Assembly (NCBI GenBank): GCA_003049485.1
Contig: PYST01000144.1
Location: forward strand, 1 to 64,000
DNA: 64,000 nt
Reading direction: 5' to 3'
From: Ophioceras dolichostomum
Taxonomy: Eukaryota; Ascomycota; Sordariomycetes; Magnaporthales; Ophioceraceae
The first letter of the stretch is position 1. The number at the start of each line of letters is the position of its first letter. The notes beneath the pieces were generated by a model. It was not told where the DNA came from and did not search any database. It was given only the letters and a program-made list of their open reading frames with translations. Both the position numbers and the translations under genes were made by a program. Below, piece by piece: positions 48,646 to 59,648 of the stretch.

Positions 48646-49419
48646 CTAGGCGAACCTGCCTTTGCTAGAGCAGCCGCCCGTCGCCCCTGACCGGCAGTCC
48701 GCGGACGTAGGGAAGGTCAACGTTGGGTTCGGGAGGGTGGAGACGGACATCTCCACAGACGACAGGTCGTCGACTGGGCTGCGAGAGTCAGCTTCCGTGT
48801 TGGGATGGTGGTGACGAGGTGACTGGCCGTCCGCATGCGCACCTGACACAGACCCCTGATCCCAGAAACGGAAGAATTCACCACTCTTCCTTCGATAATG
48901 CGTAATCTCGAAAACGACGATTCCCCTTGCACCGAAGGAAGCCAGTGGCACTCCACAGGCTGCGAAAGTGAGAACGCTGCCAAGATGGGCATCTTCACGT
49001 CGACGGCCACCACGGCGTTGGCGTTGGCGTGTCTCTGCTCCTGTTCCTTCCTCAGTACAAAGCCACAAATCTTCTACACAAGGCATCACTAGGTACCTAC
49101 AGGTACCTAGATGGGTCTCTTTCCAATACCTAGGTCTGCTTTCGTGGCTTTGACATCCATCGCGATCCAACGCCCAAGTGACGAGGGCTCTCTCATAGGG
49201 CGATGCCTGCGCTCCTAGAAATAGGACCACAGACATCGTTTTATGGACGGAATTTCTGGTACACTTCCTCTCTTTGGATTTGGGTAAGGTTCTAGGTTCC
49301 TGCCTATACTGTGGCCAGTGCTGCATGAGAGTTTGAATATTCTCGTTTTCAGGATTATGGCATCGTGAATAGGCGCGAGTCACCGAGCCGAAACGAGCAC
49401 GTATTGGTAGGCCTGGCAC
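48646..49419 (-). CDS. Possible small membrane protein gene (weak)
   Basis: A 774-base open frame on the minus strand. Only its downstream part looks protein-like: a hydrophobic stretch (SVLTFAACGVPLASFGARGIVV), a short basic loop (HYRRKS), then a Ser/Thr/Pro-rich tail ending CRSGATGGCSSKGRFA. The upstream half (before about 49030) has random composition, so the true gene, if any, is probably spliced with a different first exon. No family recognised. The frame sits alone between two plus-strand genes. Treat it as a candidate only. Confidence 0.25.
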   Translation of the reverse strand: MPGLPIRARFGSVTRAYSRCHNPENENIQTLMQHWPQYRQEPRTLPKSKERKCTRNSVHKTMSVVLFLGAQASPYERALVTWALDRDGCQSHESRPRYWKETHLGTCRYLVMPCVEDLWLCTEEGTGAETRQRQRRGGRRREDAHLGSVLTFAACGVPLASFGARGIVVFEITHYRRKSGEFFRFWDQGSVSGAHADGQSPRHHHPNTEADSRSPVDDLSSVEMSVSTLPNPTLTFPTSADCRSGATGGCSSKGRFA

Positions 49420-50157
49420 CGCTGCTGAAGCTGCTGATAAGCACCTCTATCCTAGGACCTCAAGCTTCCATTCCACAAGTCATTCCACATTGCCCATCCG
49501 GATCTACGTCATCGGCGAGACGGGAGTCGAGTGTCCCCCTGCCAACCAATTGTTTGATTTCGAGAGACAAGTGTTCGACGTCGAGAGCACCAAGTACGTA
49601 CCTCTGGCAGATACACCGTACAGCCCACTGGCATTTGGAGTTTGATTTCGTCTATCTGGATTTCTTGTCAGGCACCTAGCAGCTGGAGTTGTCCGGGCTA
49701 CTAATTCAAGCGAGTGGCACTTGCCGTTGAAAGTGTGCACTTGCTAATTGTTCAGCTAAACAAATGATCGCGACTTCCTCAAGGACGCGGCACCAGTGAG
49801 TCCTTCCTTTTCGATCATATTCCACAGCCCGCACCCAACAACATTCACTCCGGAACAACTCGAATTCAAAAGTGCGGAACACAACAACAACAACAACAAA
49901 ACCTCGTAGTGCTTCCAAGCCAAAACACACAACCCACAACCTCGACACCCTCTCCTACCTCCTCTTCACTTCACATCTCTCCTACCCTCTGAATTTCTTC
50001 GGCTCGCACCTAGGAAAGCTCACGGAAAAGAGAGAAACCTCTAGTTTTTTCTCGAGAGTCAATACTCAGAACTGTGCGCGGCGCACTCTGGCACACTACC
50101 ATTTTCGCAGCCACGCGCTCCCGTCAAAGTCAGGTCTCTAGCATCGACCCGGCCAAG
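49420..50157. other. Upstream region of the two-domain unknown protein gene
   Basis: Promoter and leader of the gene starting at 50158. A CAACAA microsatellite is at 49883-49900. No coding frame recognised. Confidence 0.45.
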
Positions 50158-53100
50158 ATGGCGTCTCAAATCAATGAGGATGAAGTCCGCGCGGCGATGA
50201 TGGTAAGCCAATAAACCTCTTCCTGCTCAGCATGGCAGATGTGATACTCGACTTAGTCCCACCAGCACTTCACGAGGCTGCCACACAATGAAAATAGACG
50301 AGAGACTGCTAACACCTCAGCTGATAGCTCGAGCTCGGCAACCGTCGCTTGGATACCTTGCCTATGGAAGATGGCGAGAGACGGGGACGAGGAGGAGCAA
50401 TTGGCGGTGGATACGGCGCCGTCTTTCGAGGCAGTCAGGGCGTTCCTCGCTCAAACACGGTTGATCTCAACGCGACGTGGTCAAGTAAGTTCATTTCTCT
50501 AGAAAATGAAAAAGAATCATGCTTCACCTCACTTGCGACAGTAAGTGCTCCGATCATCTAACTCTTTGATATTTCTTTTCCTTAGACGCAATTGCCGAGG
50601 GCGTCTTCGATGACGACGATGCCGAGGGCGTGAAAGATCTGGAGAACTTTGGCGATGGCCGTCTCCACGCGCAGCGCACCCCGGACAGTGGTCCTGCTCG
50701 CAGGATGATGCACTCAGGGCCAGTCAGACCGTCTGCGTTTCTGCCTGGCCAGAGACCTCCTCCGAAGGCCTCCCCTCTCGGGATCGCCCTTGATCTCAAC
50801 ATGCCGATCAGGCAGTTCGATCCTGGCTACGTACCGGGAAGCAACGCTCAGCCTCCACGTGGGCCGAGGCCCGATGGGACAAACTCTTCCACGTCGGTGA
50901 ATCAGGGTCGCCTTATGTCGACGCCCAACGGAACACCCGGCCAGCCCGCCGCTAGACCGGTTCCACGGCCGCTGCGGCCTGCTGCTCCTGACAGTAGCTA
51001 CAAGCTCACCACGACGTCAAAGCTGTCTCAGTCTGCGGCTACGCTGAAGACAGAGACTGCTCTAGCCGTGACGCCGGAGGGAGACATTCTCTACAAGGAC
51101 GCTGTGCAGCTGTATCAGGCCATCGAGCCGAACCTTGTCTCGGCCTGGGTCTTCTGGTGCATTCCACCGGACAGTGGTGACGCCAAGGAGCCCGCGCTGC
51201 TCATCTTCGTCGGCGAGGCGAAGCGTCACCAATTCCCGCTCTCGGAGTGGAAGGACTACTTCGACGGTAGCGAGGGTTACAACATTCGGTTCAAGACGCA
51301 GAGTGGAGGCGTGATCACCGTGAACATAATCTTCGCGAGCCAGGCCGCAGCTGTTGCTTTCTTCGCGGCCTACAACAAGGCGGACAAGGAATTCCGCGCG
51401 CGAAAGGCAGCTCCCCCAGCGGTGGCACCTCCGCCTGTCCAAGCCAAGCCTGTGGAGGCGCATGTCCCGGCCAAGAAGCAAGAGACGGCCCCTCCAGCCA
51501 AAACGACGGAAACCATTGCTCCCTCTGCTCCGTCTCAGGCTCCCAAGCCAGCTGCGACTCCTGCCACAGTTGCACCTCCAAACCTGGGCGCCGCTCCCAG
51601 CAAAGGTCCCGCTCCGGTTCCAGGCGGCGTCGCTCCTCCGAACCAGGGAACAAACCCCAGCAAGGCCACAGCCCCGAGTATCTCCGCTCCATTGAACAAA
51701 GCACCATCTCTGGCCCAAACGTCGGCAGCTGCGGCTGCGGGTAGGGATAGTCATATTCACCGGCCTTTTCAGGTTGCTGGCGGTGGACCAGCCACGTCTG
51801 TTGTCCAGACTAAACAACCTTCTGCACCCGCTGCACCTGTCGCGTCAGCCCCGGTGCTGCGTCTGGATCTGGTCGGAACAGAGGAAGAGACTCTGAGCGA
51901 CACCGATGACGAGGACACGAGTTCGGCTAGCGTCTTTGACTACTGCCAGGACATCATCCACCTCTCCGGACAGCTTATGCGGCGGGCATCCCGGAAGTCT
52001 GCCGAAGTCCCTACGGACTTCCAGAAGCGTCTGGTGAAAGAGCTGTCCAGAGAGCTCTGGGGTGTCGGGGAGGTGCGCGCTAAGCATGTCGGCAATGCCC
52101 TTCTCACATTCGTTGATACCGCGGTCCGCAAAAACGGCCCAGTTTACTCCATCAGGGAGCTGAACGGCCTCAGGAACAACGCCGGGCCGCCGCCCGAGTG
52201 GCTGCCTGAGATCCGCTCTCTGGTGGCCTCGGATGCAGTGCGCAGGGGCGATCCGGCGTACATGCAGGAGCAGATCCAGCGCATCGCCAATCAGATTCCC
52301 AAGGTATACACGGACGGCTCACCAGCGGATCCAGAGCCGGTGGCTACTGCGCCCGCCAAAATAGATCCGCCGTCGACTCAGCAGCAGCATTCTGCTCCAT
52401 CGCAGCCTGCTGTCTCTGGGTCGCCTCAGGTGACGAACCGGAGTGTCACGTCCGCCCGGCCGTCTCAGCCCGAGGCGCAGTCCCAGGCTGAGGCCCCTGC
52501 CAAGCCGAATGTGCAATTCAGGGCTGAGCCATCAACAGATTGCGTCAAGCCTGAGGTTCCTGCCCGTGTCGACGCACCGAGGCCCGATTCCAAGCCCGGG
52601 ATGCCCACTCGATCTGAGCTGCCCGCTCGATCTGAGCCGCGGAAGGTCTCAACTGAGCTGGAGGCCCCAATCGCTAAGCGAGCTGAGGGTAACTGGGCTG
52701 CTAGACTCCAGAACATCATCTCCCCGAAGGCTGCGGTAGCCACCCACGTTCAGCCATCGAAGACACCTGCCGCTCGGCAGCAGACCCCAATCACAAGCCA
52801 GCCAAAGCCCCTTAGTGCGGTCCCAACCAAGCGAGAGGCCTCGACCCAGATTGAGCCGCCGAAGGCCATTGCCAAGCCCGAGGTATCGCCCACTGCCGAG
52901 CCGTCGAAGCTACCTTCCACTCAGCAGCACGCCCCGACCGCAAGCCAGCCAAAGCCTACCAGTGTGGTCACAACCAAGCCGCAGATCTCGACCCAGATTG
53001 AGACGCCAAAGAGCAATGTCAAGCCGGAGGCACTGACCCCTGCCGAGCCGTTCAACGTCCCCGCTCGACGGGAAGCTCCAGTCTCCATCCCGCCCACGCC

Positions 53101-53539
53101 AGCGACATCCCTTCCGAGCGAGTCGTCCCCCAACATGGTTCCGAGCCAACCGGTTAAGCCTAAGGGACTAGGAAGCTCCCGGTGGGCCACCCCGCAGTCT
53201 GCCACGCACTCCTCAGCGCCGTTCACAGGAATCAAGGTTTGTGACTCCGCCACTAATACCATTACCATCACTTCCTCCTCTTCCTCCTCCTTGGGTACCC
53301 CGACGATGCTGATGACACACGCCGAGGCAAGCCAGAGCCCACAGCAGCTCAGGAGCAGCAGCAGCGGCAGCATCAGCAGCAAGGTTGTTGTTGTTGCTGA
53401 GGATCTCAACAGCTCGGACGGGTCTAACAGCAGTCTGAATGTCAGGTTCCGCGCACTCTCGATTCGGCCGCGAAGTGATCCGAGAGATATCAACGCCGCC
53501 CCTCCGCAGCGCACTCCGGCGAGATCATCTGTGCTCTGA
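50158..53539 (+). CDS. Uncharacterised two-domain protein with 49-residue repeats
   Basis: Three exons (50158-50202, 50328-50484, 50586-53539) give about 1051 residues; phases agree (0, then 1). Two ordered segments stand out in a disordered Pro/Ala/Ser/Lys background. Segment A (about residues 205-330) alternates strands and has Trp-rich VSAWVFWCIPP, LLIFVGEAKRHQFPLSEWKDYF and VITVNIIFA, suggesting a beta-sandwich or PH-like fold. Segment B (about residues 500-640) is helical and charged (SVFDYCQDIIHLSGQLMRRA, LVKELSRELWGVGEVRAKHV, YSIRELNGLRNNAG). Between 52760 and 53053 two 49-codon repeats occur. A possible extra intron near 53236-53342 (GTTTGT..CAG) would remove part of the Ser-rich tail. 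No known family was recognised; probably a conserved fungal protein of unknown function. Confidence 0.7.
52760..53053 (+). repeat. Two tandem 147-base (49-codon) repeats
   Basis: Units begin at 52760 and 52907, with a partial third from 53054. Both code for a Gln pair, then TSQPKP or ASQPKP, a Lys, STQIE, PK, KPE and AEP in the same order. The spacing is exactly 49 codons, so the array arose by in-frame duplication. Confidence 0.85.
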
Positions 53540-54144
53540 GCCCGGCCGCACGGGGTCATAGTCACTTCGGAGAGATCCTAACGGCTGCCTCGGCAATTTT
53601 TGTCATGTATAAATATTTGTTTTCTTTAAGTACCACATGTCTATGTGAAGTTGGAAGGAGCCTGGAGTTGGGGCGGTGCGTGTGCAAGAGGAGTTTGCCT
53701 GATCGATTCGCACACCTTCTTGGTAGGAGACCAGGAGCAGAAATAATAGGAGGGAGGTCGGTCGGTCGGCCTCTGGATGGTGGTAGGTCGGGGAAGATGG
53801 GCTAGTCCGGCGATTATGAGTTTTGCTCTTTTTTTATCATGCGATGGATTTTCGGAACACCTAACTCGCGTCTTTCCCCCTGCCAAGTGGCGGGAGTGAG
53901 GACGTAGTGGGAGGGTGTTTGTTGAGCGTCAAGTGAATGAGCGGGAGGCGGAAACGAGAATTATAGAAACCTGAGGTATGAGGGACAGGGGATTTTGACG
54001 ACAGCGCACATTAGGTAGTTCACGTTCGCTTTGTAGGTAGCTAGTTAGTCTATGCCGAATTTCGAGATGCGTGCTTCTTGGCTGTAAAAGAAAAACAAAC
54101 AGCATTCTTCTCATCTGGTCTGTCTGCCCTGTTTCACATCTCAC
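53540..54144. other. Convergent intergenic region
   Basis: 3' untranslated sequence of the two-domain unknown protein gene and of the YFH7-like kinase gene. Nothing else recognised. Confidence 0.5.
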
Positions 54145-55160
54145 TCAGTGTATGCTAGCCCAGGCCTTGTCCTCACGACTGACGACGACCTCATCAGGTG
54201 GCAGCCTCAGACGGACGATCTCCTCCCCATTGACCAGGTCGTTCTCCCACACGCGCCTCTCCCCCTCCTCCATCGTCGCCACGATCCCGGCCGCCAGGTG
54301 CCTGGGCGCGAGTCGCCGGGCTGCGACCTCGAACTCGACCTCGACGAACCACCTCTCGTCCAGCAGGGCGGCGGCCTCGCGCCACGGCTCGCGGTCCAGC
54401 AGCAGATAGTTCCCCTCCAGCACGACAACGCGGTGCGTCGGCTTCACGACGATGGAGTCTTCCACCGGGTCCTTGACCGCGTGGTCGAACGACGGCGCCA
54501 GCACGTCTTTTGAAGTTGAGGCGGAGGACCCAGGCCCCGTTGGATCCAACGGGGCGCGTAGGGCGCGGACGAGGGCGAGGAAGCCGGCCCCGTCGAAGGT
54601 GAACTCTGCGCCGCGCCGGGCGTGGGCTGTGATCGGGTCTGGCATGGCGGAGAGCTGGGTGCGTGTGAGGTGGAAGCCATCCATGGGGACGAAGACGGCT
54701 ATGTCCTCTGATGATGATGGTGGTGATGACGAGCTGCCAGACGAGGAGGAAGCTTCATGGTGGAGGCGGTTGAGGGAGTCTGTTATGCTCCGCGACAGAC
54801 TTGTCTTGCCTGTTCAATACGGGTTGCCCCGCGCCGAGTCCGAGAAGCTTGGAGAGTTAATATGTGAAATCTCACTGCCAACCTTCCACCAGGCGTGGAG
54901 GGGTGGGAGAGGGCTAGCGGGCAACTGCGTTAAAAGCAAGTGGTAAGAGGTATGAACTTGCCTGAACCTGGTATTCCAGCGATGCCGATCACTGTTGCGA
55001 ATAAGATAGAGTAATGAAGAATTTGTCAGACCAGCTTCAACAGCCAAGTCCACCAGAGAGATGCTCATGAGATCAGTCACTCACACAACCGTCGGTCATC
55101 CGGCGTTTCACTCAGTCTCTTCCACGCCTTCTGCACAAGCCTGTTCGTTTCGCTCTCCAT
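54145..55160 (-). CDS. YFH7-like P-loop kinase (phosphoribulokinase/uridine kinase superfamily)
   Basis: Three minus-strand exons (55160-55085, 54991-54962, 54809-54145), 256 residues. The N-terminus is helical and basic (RLVQKAWKRLSETPDDRRL). Joining exon 1 to exon 2 by a GTGAGT donor gives RRLLIGIAGIPGSG, and joining exon 2 to exon 3 through a GC-AG intron (donor GCAAGT, acceptor ACAG) completes the Walker A motif AGIPGSGKTSL. Downstream are the family's PMDGFHLTRTQL, GAEFTFD, THRVVVLEGNYLLLD (Walker B-like), DERWFVEVE and RRVWENDLVNGEEI. Yeast YFH7 is a putative kinase of this fold; the physiological substrate is unknown. A GT donor six bases upstream would delete two P-loop residues, so the GC donor is favoured. 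Divergent from the small gene at 55600. Confidence 0.88.
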
Positions 55161-55599
55161 TTTTATCACTTTGATATCGAGACAGATAAGAATAATGAGA
55201 TGGCACTCTACGGAAATTCAAAAGATCTCCAGTTCATTTCTGATAGCCTTTCGTTTGATTCGGTAGAAATCGCGGGGTTGAGTTCAGGTTTATGAGCAAA
55301 CAAAGCTGCCGGTTGTGAGGGATGACACAAAGGACCAACAAGGCTGCTTGCTGTGCCCCGCATCCCGAATTCTGTATCACTCACAACCCGGTGTCTTCCT
55401 CTTACATCCTGCTAAGGGGACGACAAGGCTTTCTCTCAAAGCTTACCAACATCGAGAAGCAAAGAAAGGGACTTCTGGAGAGGCACATAACCTCGCCTAA
55501 CAAGCCCTAAATTGCAAAGTACCTATTCATTCATTTACGTCCCCATCCCATGTCGATTCTGCGGACTGACTCACCCCCTGTACATCACCAGCCTTCCTT
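55161..55599. promoter_or_regulatory. Divergent promoter region, YFH7-like kinase and small unknown
   Basis: 439 bases between two opposing start codons. No clear box beyond AT-rich stretches. Included because both flanking genes must be driven from it. Confidence 0.4.
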
Positions 55600-56255
55600 A
55601 TGGCAGACGACCTCCTCCTAGCTTTCAACCTCTCAGGAGACGAAGATGAAGAGCAAGCCCTGCAGGTGAACAACGACAACGGCAATGAGACCTCGTACCA
55701 GCACAAGCCTTCAAGACAGGACAAGCTCCACCAGACCGAGGAGGCATTTCGAGAAGTGAAGGCGCAATACCGAGTGAAGATCGAGAACGGCGAGGCAAGT
55801 TCGCAATTCACTACCTACCTACCTCTCTCATCGCCATTCAGCTCTCCAATCTGAAAACGGTGAGCCACTAACAGCCAAGAAAACAATTCGAGAGGTGTTT
55901 CCGACTCTAGATATGGGAATCCATCAAGCCAAAATTACCCCTCCTCAGCAGCAGCACCCCCTCCAATACCGTCGCCGGGGTGACGATGACTCCGATACCA
56001 AAGCACGAAGCGCAGGACCTCCTCCACGCAGTCGAGGAGCTGTATTTCTTCAGGCGGTACGCCGAAGGCGCGCGCGTGGCCAGCGAGATCCTTCTTGAGC
56101 TCAGCGGCGGGCTGTTGGACGCCGAGACCAAGGCGACGCTGGGGCTGTACCGGGAGAAGTGTGAGCGGAAAGCCACGGCCGCGTGTCCGATGAAGACTGG
56201 GCTGACGGAGGAGCCCGCCGGTCCGGAGATCGCAGCTGGTCCGGATGGGGACTGA
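55600..56255 (+). CDS. Small conserved fungal protein, unknown function
   Basis: Two exons (55600-55794, 55911-56255) give 179 residues, joined by a GC-AG intron: donor GCAAGT directly after a Glu codon, CACTAAC branch site near 55866, acceptor CTAG. The in-frame read-through meets a stop at 55852-55854 and no usable GT donor lies before it, so the GC donor is the best supported choice. The N-terminus is acidic (ADDLLLAFNLSGDEDEEQ). The second exon starts IWESIKPKLPLL and contains a helical segment (EAQDLLHAVEELYFFRRYAE, then ARVASEILLE) resembling a single TPR-like hairpin. The tail is short and acidic. I recall the HAVEELYFFRRY pattern from uncharacterised ascomycete proteins but can give it no function. 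Cytosolic by default. Confidence 0.72.
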
Positions 56256-57566
56256 GTGGTGAGTGAATGAGGCTGAGCGAATCTCGGAAGATCGATGTTG
56301 CAGCATCAGCGCCCGGCTTCAACTCGGTCGTCTGTCTAGGTACCTACTCCTCCTACCTGGGTGCCCTGGGATGTGCCTAGGTACCTACTACGCTTCCACA
56401 CGTACGGCAGCAGGGCAGACTGGAGATGGACGGCCTTGAAGCAGGTGGAGGTTACCCCAAATTCCAGCTACGCTGCTAGGGAACAGGTCCCAAGGCAGCT
56501 TTCTGTGGAGGGACCTCCGAACGAGGCAACGCCTGTCTCCACGACAGGACAATCTTATTGGAGTCATTGGTGGGAGACATTGCCGCATTCTCGAGAGCGA
56601 ATGCTCTGCGATCCGACTGACACCACGGGATGGGATCGTCACTTGTGCAGTAACTTGTGCAGCACTATAAAACCGGAGACGTCGAAAGAATTGACAAGAG
56701 AAGAGAGTCTGTTGTATGATTCCCTAGTCCATCCGTAGCATCAGCTGTCTAGAAACACCTCGTCCCAGAATAGTTCATCAAAAAAACCTTCTTTCGTTCT
56801 ATGCAATGTCTATCATCGAAGAGAACTCAAATCATCATCATCTTCTTCTTCTTCCTCTTGCTACTCCAACTCGACCTGGAACAATCTTTTTGACCAGACC
56901 GAGGAATTCGTCCCCCTAATTAAAAGCAAATTTATACACGGGGGTATTCATTCCACCCCCTTTCCCAAAATGAACGCCTTTCAGTAGTCCCCCTCCAGCG
57001 GGTAGGGTACTGAGTAATGATGCTGCAGGCTTTGGTCGTAAAATAAAAGGGAATTCGAAATCGCCTGGACGCCCGCAAAAAAAGTCTCCCGAAGACGAAG
57101 ACATCGACGAAAGCAAAATCCGATGTCATCGATGCCGCAAACTTTTTTGAGACCCCGATTTTGTTTTTCCGGCCCCAGAAAGCGAAAGTGAAGAGAGAAG
57201 ACAATTAAAAAGAGGTAGAACACGCTGGAGGGTGAGGCAAGGCGTGATTCTCGTGAAATGTGCTCGAGATTTTCGACATGGTCTGCTGTGTCGGGCTGTG
57301 TCGAGCGCGTCTATGTGTGTACGCTGGCGAGCGGTCGCTATCGACGACGATGCTGGCGATTGGAGGAGTAGTGGAGGTAGTAGTAGTAGTAGTATGTACA
57401 GGGTCGACGAAGAGGAGATGGTTTGGTGGTGGTGATTGGTATTTGCTCGGTGCCGAGGAGGGCTCGGCTAGTGGTTGTGTTGAGTGTCTTGTTGCGAGTC
57501 AAAGCGCGGGAACCAGGCGCTGGTTCTGGGGCAGCGCTGGCGTTCAGTGGTTTTTTTTTGGGGGTG
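56256..57566. other. Intergenic, holds two TAGGTACCTA palindromes
   Basis: 3' regions of two convergent genes. The palindrome TAGGTACCTA occurs at 56337-56346 and 56378-56387. A CTT microsatellite (TCATCATCATCTTCTTCTTC-like) is near 56833-56857 and an AGT run near 57376-57393. No coding frame accepted. Confidence 0.5.
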
Positions 57567-58196
57567 TCATGACGACGCGAGCATCATCTTGTTGTCGCTG
57601 TTGCCGAACTCCATCGGCAAGCCGCGCTCCTGTAACCTCATCTTCATCATCTCGCGCTCCTTCTCCTCGGCGAAGACGCGCCTGCTCATGGCCAGGACGG
57701 CCTCGAAGCCCTCGCGGCCCCTGATGGCGTTCTCGCGGAAGCGCGTCACCAGGGCATCCTCGATCGAGTTGCGGATGCGCTGCCAGCCGCCACACAGGGC
57801 CGTGATCTTGGCGTCCTGCACGAACTGTGTCTGGCTGTCGTTCAGGGGCCTGTAGACGACCGTCTCCTGGACGTTGATCAGGTTCGACCACGTCAGGTTC
57901 TGCGACACCATCGTCACCGTCTTCTGCGCGGGGTCCACGTACGACACCTCCCACACGCGCGACTCGCCATCGCAGCAGCTCGAGAACTTGCGGAGCCACT
58001 CGGGCGCGGACTGCTTGCAGGTAATGAGCCGCTCCGTCCGCAGGATGCCGGTGGCCGGGTCGACCGTCCTCGAGAGCGTGTCTACCGCGACGACGTGTGT
58101 TGACTTCTCGTTCCAGGGGCAGTATTTCCTCCAGTTGGCTGTTGATACCTCCTCCCAGGAGTAGTTGAAGACTTCTGTATTGGCGAAGACCTTCAT
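57567..58196 (-). CDS. UPS2: PRELI/MSF1-domain lipid transfer protein (Ups2/SLMO type)
   Basis: Single-exon minus-strand gene, 209 residues. It opens MKVFANTEVFNYSWEEVSTANW, the Ups2/Slmo form of the PRELI start (Ups1 opens differently), followed by STHVVAVDTLSRTVD, GILRTERLITCKQ, SQNLTWSNLINVQETVVYRP, ALCGGWQRIRNSIEDALVTRF and a C-terminal helix. Ups2-type proteins pair with the small chaperone Mdm35 in the mitochondrial intermembrane space and carry phosphatidylserine toward the inner membrane for conversion to phosphatidylethanolamine. The length is usual and the segment after the PRELI core (about 170-209) is a charged, Met-rich tail. Ups1 versus Ups2 assignment is by N-terminal motif only. 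Confidence 0.88.
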   Translation of the reverse strand: MKVFANTEVFNYSWEEVSTANWRKYCPWNEKSTHVVAVDTLSRTVDPATGILRTERLITCKQSAPEWLRKFSSCCDGESRVWEVSYVDPAQKTVTMVSQNLTWSNLINVQETVVYRPLNDSQTQFVQDAKITALCGGWQRIRNSIEDALVTRFRENAIRGREGFEAVLAMSRRVFAEEKEREMMKMRLQERGLPMEFGNSDNKMMLASS

Positions 58197-59648
58197 TGTG
58201 TGACTCTTGTCGTCTTCTCGGCCTCTTCGGGGGAGAGAGTCGCGCTTATGTCCGGGCTCCGGTCGTGCGATGCGTCTCTCTGTCCTCGAGGTTTGGAGAG
58301 GAGAACGGACTGTAATGCGTCGAGCACGAGGGAAAAGTCCAGAGAAGTGAAGAAGGACTCAGGGAAGAGTAAAAAAAAGAGGGTCGTTGATATTCCGGGG
58401 AAGTGGTCGTGTGGGTGGCGGATTCTTATCGGACCTCTTCGGCATGCACGGCTTGGGGAAGAAGCAGCCGGTTGTCCGTTCGCCGAAACCAAAGCAGTAA
58501 GATAGAAATGAAAAAAATGAATTGCACTACAAGGACGCCCCGAAGATGAAGAACAAGCAGAGGTTAGATGTAACAGCCAAAAAAGAAACCCGACGGACGT
58601 CCTTCGCGTCGTCGATGTTGTTGACTCTCTTCCAAGTGAAGGTTGGTTGGCTTCTTTTTCGGGGCCGTCATCACAAGCGGCAAACTCCTTTTTCACTGCG
58701 CTGCGCGTTTTAATTTTTTTTTACCCGTTATCGGGGGGACCCACGGGCCGGGAGCGATGGCGAATTGGGGTCTGCGGATTCGCGCTACGACGCTAGTCCG
58801 AATCAGGGATAGCGCCACGAAAAGTAACTGAAAATGCCTCGGAACGGGATTTCGATGTGTGGCAAACGAGAAAAAAAAAGGTCTCGACCCAAAGCCCGAA
58901 CAGCTCCCACATTGAAAGGTGCCGGGCATCCGGAGACCGCGGGATCAAAGATCCAGACCTCGCTTGAGCCGCAGCGGGGTACAGGCCGAGGCCGATTGTG
59001 TGAAATAGAACTATCGCGCATCAGCCGCGACCGGACGGATGAGAGACAGGACGTTTTCGAGAGCGAGCACGTGCGGGCAGACAACTGCGCTGCACACACT
59101 CCTGTGGGAACCCCATGACATCACCAATGGACCTTTCTTCAGTGGATGGATGGCCCCCAAAGCACATGCCAGCGCATCCTCGAGGCATAGTGGCGTTATA
59201 ATAATATGGTTGCCCACGCGACTGAACGCGACCATCCAAGGGGGAGATATTGGAGATTAGAACTAAAGTAGCACTCTTTATGCGAAAGAAATCCTGCATC
59301 ATGCATTTCTGATGAAGGTAAACAACGGCAAGATCAACACGCCTTGTCGTCCTGGGCAATTGCTGCAACTGAATACGCTGTGGGTTGCAGTCGAAGAGGA
59401 AAAGGAAAATGACGAACCCGCTGTGACTCACAAGGAAGAAGGGGGAAGTTAGAAGGTCATGACAGCATGCGTGACTTGCCAATCTCTTGACGCATACCTG
59501 CGCGCATACCGATGTGTACTTCCGTCCCCGCCCGCATGTCAACATCATATACGCCCTCATGCGGGCAATTCTGAAGCAAGCATCCACCAAGTGAGCCCCT
59601 CATCTATGAGGAGCGTGTGGGAGAAGGAACTACTGTCCGAAAGTGAGA
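58197..59648. other. Intergenic, no supported gene (1.45 kb)
   Basis: Promoter of the UPS2-like gene at its left end and the 3' region of MAP2 at its right end. The open frames at 58193-58696 and 59021-59590 (-) have random composition. Nothing else seen. Confidence 0.5.
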
